Shown: one piece after another, positions 22,566-34,127 of the stretch
Layout: each line of letters opens with the position of its first letter
How positions within the stretch are numbered: position 1 is the first letter of the stretch
NCBI RefSeq assembly: GCF_000313135.1
Contig: NW_004457554.1
Coordinates: forward strand, 832,082 to 896,081
Direction: 5' to 3'
Source: Acanthamoeba castellanii str. Neff
Taxonomy: Eukaryota; Discosea; Longamoebia; Acanthamoebidae
Length of the DNA: 64,000 nucleotides
Position numbers and translations under genes: made by a program
The notes under the pieces: model-generated
Database searches by the model: none
The model's input: only the letters and a program-made list of their open reading frames with translations
What the model was told of the DNA's origin: nothing

Positions 22566-23834
22566 ATGGAGGTAGAGGGCGAGGATGGAGGCGGCGAGCA
22601 CGAGATGACGGATGTCCACCGATTACTGCTACAGTATTTTATTGATGTTCATGTGGAAAAGGAGGCCATCGTGCGAAAGAAATTGGGCGACATCTGCGCG
22701 TATTTCGAAGGTGCTCCTCCCTCATCCTCCGCTTGCTCCCGCCATTCATCGCGATTTATTCACATCATTATACACAGTGACGCCAGCGGAACTGGAGATG
22801 GTGATTTCGACGATTAATCACAACATGCATTTCCTCTGGCTGGAAATACGGCGCGTGGTGGACGACCAGACGGGTGTGGGGTGGTATGGCATCGCCAACA
22901 CACGTGCCGACGACGTCGCCAAGTTGGCCACCTCCTACACAGAGCGAGAGGTCGAGTTCCTCAAGAAGCTGGTACGCACCGACCCCAGTGGCGCTGTGAG
23001 ACACTGCAAGCGCTGCGTGTCCTGAACGATTGCGCTGAAGTGACCTCTCCGCTTGTCTCTGGTGGCCGTCACAGATCGAAGCGATTGTAGACTATGGAGG
23101 CATGATCAGCGCCAGCCAGCTCTCCAACGCGATACCACCGGGAATGCCGAAGCATGAAGCCAAGGACACGGCCGCCGCCTTCATCGCTGACCATTGGCTT
23201 TGCGAACCTAGAAGGTGCCAGTCCTGTCTCTTCGGCGGCTCATCACCTCCCCACCTTCCCCTCGCCTTCATCTCACTCTCGTCTCCACCACCTCTACAAC
23301 GGGTGTGTCTGCAGCGGACACGTTTCCCTCGGTGTGCGTACCCTGCTGGAGCTGCACTCCTACATCACGGAGTCGTTCCCTGACCAGCTGCGCGAGTGCG
23401 TCTTTTGCCACGAGCTCGTCGTGCTGGTACGTACTTTCCTCGATCCGTGCCGTTGATGTCTTGCTGATGATGACGCCGATGCGAACTTGTCGTGGCCCAT
23501 CGTGTGTGGTGTGTGTGCGTCGCGTGATGTGTAGGGTGAGGGCTGCCCCAACCGCAAGTGCGACACGCAGGCGCACTTCCACTGCCTGCGACGGTGGTCG
23601 GTGGGCAAGGACAAGGGCAAGGGCAAAGGGAAAGGCCCGCTGAAGTGCCCCTCCTGTACGCTCGATTGGACGCCAGGGCAGGGGAGGAGCGGACCCGCGC
23701 AGCGCAGCAGCGCCGACACCAGCAGCAGTAGCTCGTCTTCCAAGAAGACGATCCCACGATCCGAAGACGAGGAGGAGGAGGAGGAAGAAGGAGAGGGAGA
23801 AGAGGAAATGGTCGAGGAGGCAGAGGATGACTAA
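22566..23834 (+). CDS. NSE1: NSE1, RING-like subunit of the SMC5/6 complex
   Basis: The N-terminus reads DVHRLLLQYFIDVHVEKEAI, the winged-helix start of NSE1/NSMCE1. It continues with VVDDQTGVGWYGIANTRADD, EREVEFLKKL and MISASQLSNAI. Next come [20 protein letters not shown] and the variant RING CVFCHELVVL-GEGCPNRKC, AHFHCLRRW and KCPSC, giving Cys4-His-Cys3 ligands. NSE1 binds NSE3 (a MAGE protein) and acts as a ubiquitin ligase in DNA repair; this follows from the family. The C-terminal tail is Lys/Gly-rich, then Ser-rich, and ends in a run of about 30 mostly acidic residues. There are five exons. The start is the ATG at 22566, directly before the conserved helix. Confidence 0.88.
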
Positions 23835-23927
23835 CGCGCAGTTGCACGAGAAGGCCACAAACAGCGGCGGTTATGTACATTATTGGAATGGACCCCAGGC
23901 GTACATAGGAGAAGACGAAGAATCGCA

Positions 23928-24270
23928 CTAGAGAATGCACTCCTTGTTTCGTATCAACTGCTGGCCCTTCTACTCCAAAGATGAAAGATGAGAGTGCGGA
24001 TTGGAATTTGTGAGATGCAAGGATTGGTGCAAAGAGAGAGGGAGATTGAGTGCTCGGCAGTTGGAAGATGGGTTGTGCACGTACCTCGAACCATTTGATG
24101 CGTTCGGCAGGCTCGCGATTGGTCTTGTAAAACTCCTGCCGAACCCGGGCGAGAAACCACTGCGGATCGCTGTGCTTGAAGCTGCGCGATGCCACCACCA
24201 TCTCCTTGTACAGGCCCAGCACCTGCCTCCTCGTCGGCGGTGCCACCAATCGCAATCCGCTGCTGCTCAT
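23928..24270 (-). CDS. LYR-motif mitochondrial protein
   Basis: Exon 1 on the minus strand reads MSSSGLRLVAPPTRRQVLGL followed by YKEMVVASRSFKHSD, with the LYK version of the LYR motif, then WFLARVRQEFYKTNREPAER and IKWFE. A short second exon after a TAG acceptor adds KGQQLIRNKECIL and the stop. The protein is about 75 residues, the usual size of a LYRM protein. LYRM proteins bind the acyl carrier protein in mitochondria and help assemble respiratory complexes or Fe-S clusters; which one this is cannot be told. The second exon was chosen because its frame and its content fit the family. Confidence 0.75.
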
Positions 24271-24370
24271 CTCGTTGGTGATCGTCTTGTTGCGTGGAAA
24301 AACAGTTTTCTCTTTCTTTTTTTTCTGGTCTTATTTATTTTTAATTTTACTATTTTATGGACACAAGGGC

Positions 24371-25348
24371 ATGGCCGCTGAAGCAGTGCTGCGGTCAGTC
24401 TGCGCGGCAGTGAAGCAGCTCGAAGCGCACTGGTGGCGCAAACGACTGGAAGGTGCGGCTCCTCCTTCTTGACCACTGGCAAGGAGTGGCTCATGTGCCC
24501 TACAAAAAATAATAGGCGAAGAGGGCCGGAGGTTGAGGGCGTCGCTGGCAGAGGCGGGCCTGGAGCCCAGCAGGATGGGGTTCCACGGCGAGGTCATGTT
24601 CCTCCTTCTCGGAGTTAAACCGGCAGTGCTGTGCACGTTTCCCGCTGCCGCCTGTGGCCCGGAGGCGCCCACCCCATCACAGCTCGCCGTGCACTACGCC
24701 ACGCAGGTGATGCTCCCGGCACTGCGATCAGGCGGAGGCAGTGCGAGCACCAACACATCGTCAGACGAGCGCACGACATGGGAGGTGAGTGTGGCGGGCA
24801 AACGACTGCTGGTGGGCGTGGTGGATGCCAACGCTAGCTCAGCGTATTGCGACGAAGTGGGAGGCTCTCTGATCGTGTACAGTCCCGACGACCAACGAGC
24901 TGCGTTAGCTTCCCGCCTGTTGTCTCCAACCGCGGTACTGGCAAGTGAGCAGGAGGTACATTCATTCCCATCTTCTGTTCGCAAGTGGTGTGATGGTTGA
25001 GTGTGTTCTTGTTCTGTCAGTTCGCAGTTTTGTTGGACTATCCAACGCATCTGAAGGAGGGCGAGGAGCTCGAAGATCAGCAAAGACGACAGCCTGTGAT
25101 TGTGGAGGTAGGCTACTGGGTCGTTACCAGCAGTGCGGAAGGTCCGCTCTCTGTAAGCCACTGCAACACGTGCCTGCAAGAGTATACTAAACGCTGTTGT
25201 GCATGAAGGCCCGGAGCTGCTTACATCGTATGGCGCCGAAGAAGCGGAAGTCCCCACCCATGTCGCTCCTCACTTCCGCCGCTATGCTGCTGCATGCGCA
25301 GAGGTCGGTGTCCAGCTCAAGCTCGGAATCACACGAGTTTCAGACTGA
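24371..25348 (+). CDS. Hypothetical protein, four exons
   Basis: I do not recognise the family. The exons join in phase: MAAEAVLRSVCAAVKQLEAH and HWWRKRLEG, then EEGRRLRASLAEAGLEPSRM with GFHGEVMFLLLGVKPAVLC and VVDANASSAYCDEVGGSLIV, then FAVLLDYPTHLKEGEELE with RQPVIVEVGYWVVTSSAE, and finally GPELLTSYGAEEAEVPTHVA to GVQLKLGITRVSD. The protein is about 300 residues of alternating strands and helices without a signal peptide. The LLDYP and VEVGYW motifs look conserved-like and could anchor a profile search. The start is the ATG in GGGCATGGCC, 100 bases from the divergent LYR gene. Confidence 0.65.
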
Positions 25349-25569
25349 GTGTTTCATCGTGCTTGATGACATGGACAATAATGATCGACCGCCCATCTTG
25401 ACCGAGACGATCAACCAGTAATGCATCTACCCACTTGCCCACTCCAAGCAAGCCATCAACGCGCCACCGCAATTTCTTTCCCTTTTCCTTTCTTTTGTTT
25501 CAAATACGCGAGATTTCGCGAGGCCAAAGACAAAGCTTGGCGCAAGGCGAAGGGAGGCCTGCCGCGCCG

Positions 25570-28500
25570 ATGGAGCAAGAGAATAAGGGAGGCCTGAAGA
25601 TTAAGCTTCGCCTTGGGGGCGAGCTCATCCCACGGGAGGAGCCGCAGCCGCTCCATGAAGAAAGCAAGGTTTTTATTCCTCTTGAGCCTTTGCAGGCGCA
25701 ATGCACTGCAATCGGCACCGCTGCTATACAGCATTTAATTGCTTTTCATCTGCCCCGGCATGTAGGCAGAAGCGGTGCCACCCAAGGTGACAATCAGGCT
25801 GAAGCGCCCCCTCGAGGAGGCGTCCACGCCAGCATCGAATCAGGATCTTCCATCAAGCTCCCCTGCCATCGACATCAAGCCGCCCAGAAAGCGCAGAAAG
25901 CCTCCAGCTAGCAAGCCCAGGGCGAAATCGAAGGTGAGAGTCAGCGATGATGGTGAGGATGACGATGGGGAGTATGTGGCCCAGGCCATCCATATGGAAG
26001 AAGAAGAGGCCACGGGGGAGGAGAAGAAAGGCGATGAAGGCGGTGAATCAGCGGGCAAGGTTCGCCGATCTTCGAGGAGGCGCACAACAACACAAAACAA
26101 GTACGTCATCTACGACAATCTCGACGATGACGACTACTTCCACAAGATCGAGAAGGAAGCCGAAGCGGGTCGGCTAGATTTCGTGGCCACCATCCTGGTA
26201 CGCTCTCCATTCGCCATCTCGTGCAGCCACGGAAAGAGTTGTGCTCTGCACAGTGGCGGCACTCCTAGTGTCGACATTAATTTGTGATCACCCACGCCCT
26301 GTTCGTAGGAGCACCACTTCGAAGACCCGGCTCCTATCATGGACGTGTACGCAACGGGCCAAGACATGCCCTACGGCACGCTGTTCAAACAGCAAGGCTT
26401 CAGACGGCCGATCTTGTTCAAGAACGTGAGCGGACTGCAAATGAAGCTTCCGTCGAAGAGCTCGTTTGACATTGATTCAGTGGCGGCGCTAGTCGGTAGG
26501 CCTTTCGCCTCCTAAGCACTCTGCCACTTCATCGTTGTGACTTGACGAAGCTGACTGGGTCTCACGTCAGGCAATCGCGAGCTTGATGTCATCGACGTCA
26601 TCGATCAGTCCGAGTTGAGACCATCGTGGAAAATGGAGGATTGGTGCAGGTACTTCAATCAGCCGCCCGAACAAAGAACACGCATCCTCAACGTCATCAG
26701 CCTGGAGTTCAGGTAAGGCCACACCGCACCCAGCCCCAACCCTCGCGTCTTCAAGAGTCCAGGCTCTGACACGTCTTCCTGCACACACACACACAGCGGC
26801 ACCAAGCTCGCACAAAAAGTTCAAGCGCCCAAGTTCGTTCGTAAGGCCGACTGGGTGGACAATGTGTGGCCCAAGGAGCTCAAAGAGCGCGCCCTCAATC
26901 CGCCCGAGTTGGCGAACCCCACCGGCAAGCAACAGCTCGCACCCGGTACCCTTCCACGCTTCAGAAATTCTGAAATCCACAATTAAATAGACTCTTCACA
27001 TTCTAACACGCACCACTCCAGCGGTCCATCCGATGGCATCGGCGGCACCGAGCACGACCGAGAGCGCCACCCAAGCCGACGTGGCCGAACCCAAGGAGAG
27101 TCCCGGCCAGGAGAAGAACACACTGGAGCTGGCGCTCGCCGGACTGGAGCAGCTGGGCAATGCCGCGGTGAAGCCCGAAACTATCCCCGCACCCGCACCC
27201 GCACCCGCACCCGCACCCGCACCCGCACCCGCACCCGCACCCGCACCCGCACCCGCACCCGCACCCGCACCCGCACCCGCCCCTGCGCCGGCTTCGACTC
27301 CGGCCGCGGACACGAGGGCATTCTACCCCAAGGTCCAGCACTATTGCCTCATGAGCGTCAAGGGCTCCTACACCGACTTCCACATCGACTTTGGCGGCTC
27401 GTCTGTGTGGTGCGTCAACCACCCCAATCTGCTTCTGGGCCTGTTGTTCGGGAGTTTGCTCAAGCTCTCTCTTTCGCTCTTTCCCCTCTCCTCCTGCTTC
27501 CCTGGAACAGGTATCACGTGCTTTGGGGCAAGAAGGTGTTCTTCATGATCGCACCCACCCCGGAGAACCTCAAGCGATACGAGAAGTGGGTGACTTCGCC
27601 GTCGCAGGGCACGGTTTTCCTGGCCAATAAGGTAAGACTCGCGGTTCAGCGATTGCTCTGCCCAGTCTCACTCTTGAGGGTACACACGCGAGCACCCTGT
27701 ACTCACTCCTGTGTTCATTGCATTCCCGCGTTCAGGTTGACCACTGCTACAAGATCGAGTTGAACCCAGGCAACACAATGCTGATTCCCACGGGATGGGT
27801 ACCGACACACCCCCACTCTTCAATCTTCAATCTTCATTCTCTGGTGAGCTCGAGCTGATGGTGAATGTTTGTTTGTCCCCCCCCCGGTCTAATAGATTCA
27901 CGCTGTATATACGCCCGAAGACTCGCTCGTGTTCGGCGGCAACTTCCTCCATGGGTTCAACATCCAGCTGCAGCTGCGGTGCTATGAGATCGAAGAACGG
28001 ACCCGAACGGAGGGCAAGTTCCGTTTCCCTCTCTTCGAGATGATGCAGTGGTTTGCAGCGCAGTACTACCTCAAGAAGCTACAAGGTGCCGTACACTCTC
28101 TCTTCTCTCACGTGGCTGCACATGTGCGATTGCGATTACTCAACAAACACATCAACCACCGACACAGATCCCAACAGGGCTCTAACAGAGTTCGAACGAA
28201 CTGGTCTCGTCACGCTGGTCGACAAGCTCGCCCTGTGGCTCGATCACCCGTACGACGCTGGTACGAATGGAGAGTCTTGGCCAAGTAGCGACCGCCATGT
28301 GACTAAACTAACACACACCGTGCGCGTATGCAGAGCGACTCAAGCACCGGGCACAGGTGCCACCGGAGGTTGAACACCCGGACAACTTGCTGAAGGAGCT
28401 CAGGGCCCAGCTTGAGGCCAGGAGGCCTCAATGCGAGAGGGAGGAGCACAGGCCCATCAAAATCGTCATCAAGAAGAGCGCACTCTCGCCCGACATCCTT

Positions 28501-29302
28501 TCCTCCACCTCCGCCGCGTCCACCTCTACCACAACGACAACCACCACCGCCGCCACCGCATCTCCACTCTCCTCCTCGCCGGCGGCCTCTGGCGACCAGG
28601 TCCCCTCCACCACCGCACTTCCTCCACCCCAGCCTCTGAAGATCAAAATCTCGCACGCGGCAGCGGTCGCCGCAGCGACGTCGCCACCGCTCTTCGACGC
28701 CTCACAGGAGCAGCAGTCGCTCCCACCAGAGAGCGGCGGCAACAACTACGACCACGACCACGACTATGACTACAAGCCATCACAGAACAAGAGAGCGAGG
28801 AGGGCCGCCGGCCTGTCCGACGACGATGAGCACTTTGAGGAGGACGACGACGACGACGAGGCGGGATCCGACGGCGACGGGTTGTTCTCCCTCACTGGTG
28901 GCACCAAGGCCGCCAAGCCGGCCAAGGTCGCCAAGCAGCCCAAGAAGACGAAAACGCCCAACAACAAAGCCACCAAGGCCAGCAAAGCGGCCACCGCCAA
29001 GGCTACCAAGCCCGCCAAGCCCAAGAAGGAGCCCAAGGGTACGGCGAAGCTTAGATCGAGAGTGCCCGTGTCATTGGGGGGGGGACGATGATTGGTTTCT
29101 CATTGGCGGTGATTCCCGTGTGTGTGGTGCAGCGGTGGCAGCTGCGGTGGCGGCTCCGGCTCCGGCCACGTCGGCCCAGGAGGCAGCGCGACGAGCGTCC
29201 TTGTCGCTGTCTGGCGTGACGGCGATCAAGAAGACCGCCGCGACGACTAACGTGCGCGCACGGCTCTCCAAGAAGCTGGCCCGCGGCGGCAAACGCAAGT
29301 AG
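25570..29302 (+). CDS. KDM2/7-like JmjC histone demethylase
   Basis: The JmjC core spans several exons: [71 protein letters not shown] and [18 protein letters not shown]. Iron ligands are the HID pair and the His in FLHGFN, and the Lys of GKKVFF suits 2-oxoglutarate. Wording and order match the KDM2/KDM7 (JHDM1, PHF8) group, which removes mono- and dimethyl marks from histone H3 lysines. N-terminal and C-terminal regions are Lys/Glu/Ser-rich and nuclear-like, ending AKSKLA-type basic tails ([10 protein letters not shown]). I see no PHD, CXXC or F-box domain. A loop between WPKEL and YPKVQ is expanded by about 90 residues including a Pro-Ala repeat. The start is the ATG at 25570; an upstream exon is possible. 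Confidence 0.87.
27186..27283 (+). repeat. (CCCGCA)n coding repeat, Pro-Ala tract
   Basis: About sixteen perfect hexamers encode an alternating Pro-Ala tract inside the JmjC gene, between conserved segments of the catalytic domain. Confidence 0.95.
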
Positions 29303-29816
29303 GCCCAGACAAAATACACATACACAGACACGTCACCAAGCCATCATCAATCACGTGGTTCTCCGTCACCTTCTTCCCCTTTGCCTGTACAAACGCCCAC
29401 AAAATACAAACTCATAAACATTTCTCCGTGTTTTCTTTCTTTCTGTTTACAGTTCCGGCCACCTCAGCCCTTTTTAGGGTCCTCCCACACACGTCCTTGG
29501 AATCCTTCGGCCAAAGTTGGGTGACTCGGCACACGGCAGGCATAGGCACCAGTTCCTGACCCAGCCCAGCGCCCCTTACACCCGTGGTCTCCACCAGGGG
29601 AAACTCGGCTCCCTTGATGCCTGCCCTCTATTTGTGCAATGGCCTGTATCCCCACCTCAGGACCTTTAGCGCGCTCAAGCAGCCGCGACGTGATTCGCCG
29701 GTGACGGCCACAAAAAGGCAAGGCTTGCTCCCTCCACAATCACTTCATCACCAACTGCCTTCGCCTCACAACCATCCAAACCAACCCTCCAGTTCAACCC
29801 TAGACCAGGAAGAACA
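29303..29816. other. Intergenic region
   Basis: This 514-base gap lies before the cyst-wall-type lectin gene and must contain its promoter. It is unremarkable in composition. I checked it for tRNA and gene signals and found none. Confidence 0.4.
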
Positions 29817-31144
29817 ATGACGATGTCACCTGCAAGCAAGCTGTTCTTCGTGGTGGCGCTGGGCCTCGCTCTCGCAGCCACGGCGGCCATCGCCGACGGC
29901 AAGATGAGGAACGACGGAGGACCGTGCAAGGGCGGCTACTGGCCCGACGGCAAGGGCTGCTGTCCTGAGCTCATCAATGGCAAGGCCTACTACCGCGACG
30001 GCAACAAGTGCTACCCCAAGGACGTCGGCTGCGGCGTCTACTACGCTGACGGCAACGGGTACCGCCTCACTGCACACACCACACATTCAGCACAGCATCC
30101 ACAACCTACCTTAGGGGCTGATTGTGACACCTGGTCAACACACCAAACAGGTTCTACCCGGACGAGAAGGGCAACTACCTGAAGGCCGGCGAGTCGTGCT
30201 CGTGGGAGCGCAAGTGCCACGAGCGCTGCATCCGCCCCGACGACCACAAGACCACCACGACCACGGAGGAGTGCCCCAAGGAGACCACCACGACCAAGAG
30301 GCACACCACCACGACCACGGAGGAGTGCCCCAAGGAGACCACCACCACCAAGAAGCGCACCACCACCACGACCGAGGATTGCCCCAAGGAGACCACCACG
30401 ACCGAGAGGCGCACCACCACCCCCAAGCGCACCACGACCACGACCGAGGATTGCCCCAAGCACACCACGACGACTGAGGAGTGCCCCCAGGAGACCACCA
30501 CCACCAAGAGGGAGACCACGACGACCGAGAGGCGCACCACCACCCCCAAGCACACTACCACGACTGAGGAGTGCCCCAAGGAGACCACCACCAAGAGGCA
30601 CACCACCACGGAGGAATGCCCCAAGGAGACTACCACGACCAAGAAGCACTACACCACGTCGACCACGGAGGAGTGCCCCAAGGAGACCACCACCACCAAG
30701 AAGCACACCACCACGACCGAGGATTGCCCCAAGCACACCACCACGACGACGGAGGAGTGCCCCAAGGAGACCACCACGACCAAGAAGCGCACCACGACGA
30801 CGACCGAGGAGTGCCCCAAGGAGACCACCACCTCCAAGAAGCACACCACCACCACGACGGAGGAGTGCCGCAAGACCACGACCGACAAGCCGTGCGAGGA
30901 CGACAAGAACAAGAAGTGCCCCGGCGGCCAGTGGAAGGACGGCCACGGGTGCTGCCCGCGCAAGGTCGGCCGCGAGTGGCACTTCCGCGACGCCCAGGGC
31001 TGCTACCCGATCGAGCTCGACTGCGGCGTGTTCTACGCCGACGCGCAGGGCTGTTATCCGGACGAGCACGGCAAGTACCTCAAGGCCGGCGAGTGCTGCC
31101 CCGACCACCGCAAGTGCTGTCCCGAGTGCGATGGCGCCTACTAG
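29817..31144 (+). CDS. Leo-type secreted Cys-rich lectin with Thr/Lys/His spacer
   Basis: A signal peptide (KLFFVVALGLALAATAAIADG) starts a secreted protein. The first 8-Cys domain has GPCKGGYWPDGKGCCPELIN, RDGNKCYPKDVGCGVYYADG, a short intron, then YPDEKGNYLKAGESCSWE and KCHERC. A spacer of about 220 residues (30231-30880) repeats TTTTEECPKE with TTTKKHTT-type units. A second domain follows: CPGGQWKDGHGCCPRKVG, DAQGCYPIELDCGVFYAD, then ECCPDHRKCCPEC. This is the published layout of Leo lectins of the Acanthamoeba cyst wall, which bind cellulose, in the subset with a Thr-, Lys- and His-rich spacer. Binding here is inferred. The second domain has about 11 Cys, so it is not a simple copy. Likely regulated during encystment. 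Confidence 0.82.
30231..30880 (+). repeat. Degenerate Thr-rich coding repeat
   Basis: About twelve units of T(3-5)E(E/D)CP(K/Q)(E/H) followed by TTTKK or similar are encoded. Codons ACC/ACG alternate, so the DNA repeat is GC-rich and its antisense strand is also open for long stretches. Confidence 0.85.
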
Positions 31145-31357
31145 TCGTCTGCTGGCGATGATCAGTACCACACCCCCCCACCTCACAGCGGACCCGGCGA
31201 CAAAGGGGCACATTGCCCCATTCCTCTCTCTATCACCTCTCTTTGTTGTTCTTTTTAGACCACTTCAACATACATCCAATGATCTACACTTCTCACAATG
31301 ATGATGCTAACGCGCTGCAACAGCTTTCGAAGAGTTGATAACGTAGTGGTATGCTTC

Positions 31358-33683
31358 TAGTGGAACATGTGCATCAGCGTGTTGGCTCCTGCGAGTGTGT
31401 GGGCCGGGTGTGGGTGAGTGTGGAAGAGTTCGCTGGCGCTTGACGCAGACGACCAGAGAGGAGAGTCTTCTAGCCGTACCGTATTCGGCGTAGGCTGCGG
31501 TGGAGACGGTCATGCTGGCGAAGTCGGGCATGGAGCCCAGAATCGACCCTCCGATCCAAGTGGCGTACTTGCGCTCGGGCGGCGCGATCACTCGTACCCC
31601 GGCATCTGATCGATCATGGACGAATACCACCACCACCCACCACCACCACCGTCAGTGTCAGGCCAGGCACGGATTACTGTCGGGTGGGCAGCATCGCACC
31701 AGCGGGGGCAAGATCGGTGAGCCGCTTTTGGAGTCGCGCAGCCATGCCGGGGAACAAGGTTGACCCACCGCTGAGCATCACATTGCCCCACATCAGCTTG
31801 CTGGTGGCCACGAAAAACTCGTCAAATCAGTGCTGTTTTGGCTCTCATCACAATAATGGGACCACGTGCGGCCGAGCGTACCGAAGTTCAGAGCTGCATC
31901 GATAGATGCTTGTGTACAGGTTGTCGGTCAGGTCAGTCGCCGAGAACCCTACGGCCAAGAAAGCAGGGAGAAACTCTGATTAGTGGGAGTTGGTGCCGCA
32001 CTGCGTACGGTTGGGCAATTGTCAGTATACCGATCATGCAGGGCGCGAACACAGGCTCCACGCAACGGAATCGCTCTGCGTCCAAGGTGATGACTTGGCC
32101 TGTATGGAGTGGTAGGAACAGTAGGTTGTTGACACAATCACCGCTACGGAGAGTCGGCAAGAGCTCTAGGTGCGTTAACGTACCATCGGGGAGGGTGTAG
32201 CAGCGAGTGTAGGTGTTCTGCATGACGACGTCGTTGATGCGGCAAAGCAGTTCATTGGGTAACCGTGCCAGCTGAGTGCCCTCCACCTTGTTGACATCAA
32301 TGACCCTGAGCAAAGCCACACCAGTTTGATGAGCGCTCAATCGATGGTCATGGGCCATGGTGATCACGCAGTGTACCCGCTTCCCAAAGTGGCACTTTGC
32401 TTCATGCAAGCCGTCCAACCAGCGTCGAAGTCCACCGAACAGAAGCCGAGTTTGCATTTGATTTCTGTAGAGAGAAAGAGGGAGAGAGAGAGAGGCAAGC
32501 GTTACGCGCAAACAGCGGTCAATCACAACGGCAACGCAGACAGGAGAGGGCGGACGGGTCGGACCATCGACCAGCATGCGCTCGGCTGTGGTGGTGAAAG
32601 AGTATCCGCGCTCATTGAGGATCTTCAACAAGTAGTCCGTTATGTCTCTTCCTGTTATCAGCGAATCTAGCACACCCGACCGTATCACGTGGCCTAATAG
32701 AAAATCTGGGCGGTCAGTTGTTGTTGCTGCATCCAGTGCGAGCGCGCGAGTGCACGTCTCTTTGGGGGTACGCACCCTCGTAGACAGGAGTGATCAGCGA
32801 GCCCGAGGCTCCGATGTCCACCACTACCCCAGTCGTTTTGCCCGCGCTGAAGAGGGCCAGCGTCGCCTTTCCAGAACAAACAAAGATGGCCGCCAACAGG
32901 TTATGCAAAAGCGGCAAAAAGAAGGCTGCAAGGGGAACACCACACACCTGATCGCCCAGGTGAACTGCGGGCACGTTGAAAGTCTCGAACATGATCTGCA
33001 GCATCTTCTCCTGGTTGCGCGGGGGAGAGTCCGCGGCGTAGGTGAGCAGCACCGGATGTTCCTCGGGCGCCACCTTCAGTTCCTGGTAAAACAAGTGGTG
33101 CCTGTGGCATATATAAATATAGAAGCGTGATGCAGGCCTAAGTATGAGCCAATGCTACAAATACATCAACGACAACGACCCATGGGTGCAGCACCAGATA
33201 TGCTCCATGTCTCCAAAATTGGTGATGATCTTGCGCTCCACCTGCGCGCAAATCGCTCAGAGAGCGCGCACGCACGGTCAGTCAAAGTGCACCCGTACAA
33301 CATGCAAGCAGGTGCCCAACCGGATATCGAATGCGGTGAGTCGCGCGGCGTTGAAGCGCCTCTGCTCCGAAGACAGCGTCGGGCAAGTGGGGCATTCCGG
33401 CCGAGTGCCGCCTGCCCATCAGCGTGCGCATCACCACCGAAGGAGCATCCTCACCAGCCACACCTACCACCATTTCGCGTTGTCGCAGTCACTCCCCCCC
33501 CCGGGGGGGGGTCCCTCTCCACCAGCATTACAGTCATCAACAAGGAGGAGGCATCAGTACCTGCTTTGATGGTGTCGCCCCCGTTGTCGACGACCAGCAC
33601 GTTACCTTTTGGGATAAAGGACTGTCAAAACAGGGCTGTTCGAGTCGCAAGTGGAGAGATTACCGCTGAGCGAGGCTGGACAT
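31358..33683 (-). CDS. Divergent actin-family protein
   Basis: On the minus strand the exons follow actin from end to end: [163 protein letters not shown] and [20 protein letters not shown]. The C-terminus is short ([10 protein letters not shown]). The first phosphate loop reads DNGGD rather than DNGSG, and the second reads DIGASG rather than DSGDG, so nucleotide handling is probably altered. It is either an orphan actin or an actin-related protein. The first exon is unclear: an ATG at 33683 with its GT donor gives the wrong phase for the next exon. Confidence 0.82.
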
Positions 33684-34127
33684 GGCGACAGCGCGCTTAG
33701 CTCGCCCCTCTTCTCTTCACTCATCGCTTGACTTGGGCAATAGTGGAGGCTGTGTCTGTGAATGAAAGTGGCGAAGAAATTACAAATTCCTGGCTTTTCT
33801 TTCGCAAGCGCCTGAGCACAGCCCAGTGCTGGTTGAGGTGCTACCCGGCGGTGACCCTCGCTTCGGTGGAACGGCCAGGGCCGAACAGCAAGAGAGAGGA
33901 TGGATGGATTTTTCATTTGAATTTGAATTGGCCAACCACACACCGCGCGTGGTATCGGAGATCAAACAACCGAAAGTGAGCGAAAACTGGGCCAGAAGAC
34001 AAACCAGTATTCATCGCCATCCACGACGTTGGTCACCCTGGCGGCATAAGTGTGAGCTCTGTCCACAACACATTCAAACATCCACACTCCTCAAGAAACA
34101 ACAAAAGAAGAAAGAAGAAGAAAGAAG
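33684..34127. other. Divergent intergenic region
   Basis: This 444-base gap contains the promoters of the actin-like gene (minus) and the oxidase-like gene (plus). A run of AAGAAGAA motifs lies directly before the plus-strand ATG. No gene is supported. Confidence 0.4.

Noticed and set aside
30041..31213. 390-codon antisense open frame rich in Gly/Leu/Val
   Set aside because: It is the complement of the Thr-rich lectin spacer; GC-rich repeat codons leave the reverse strand without stops.
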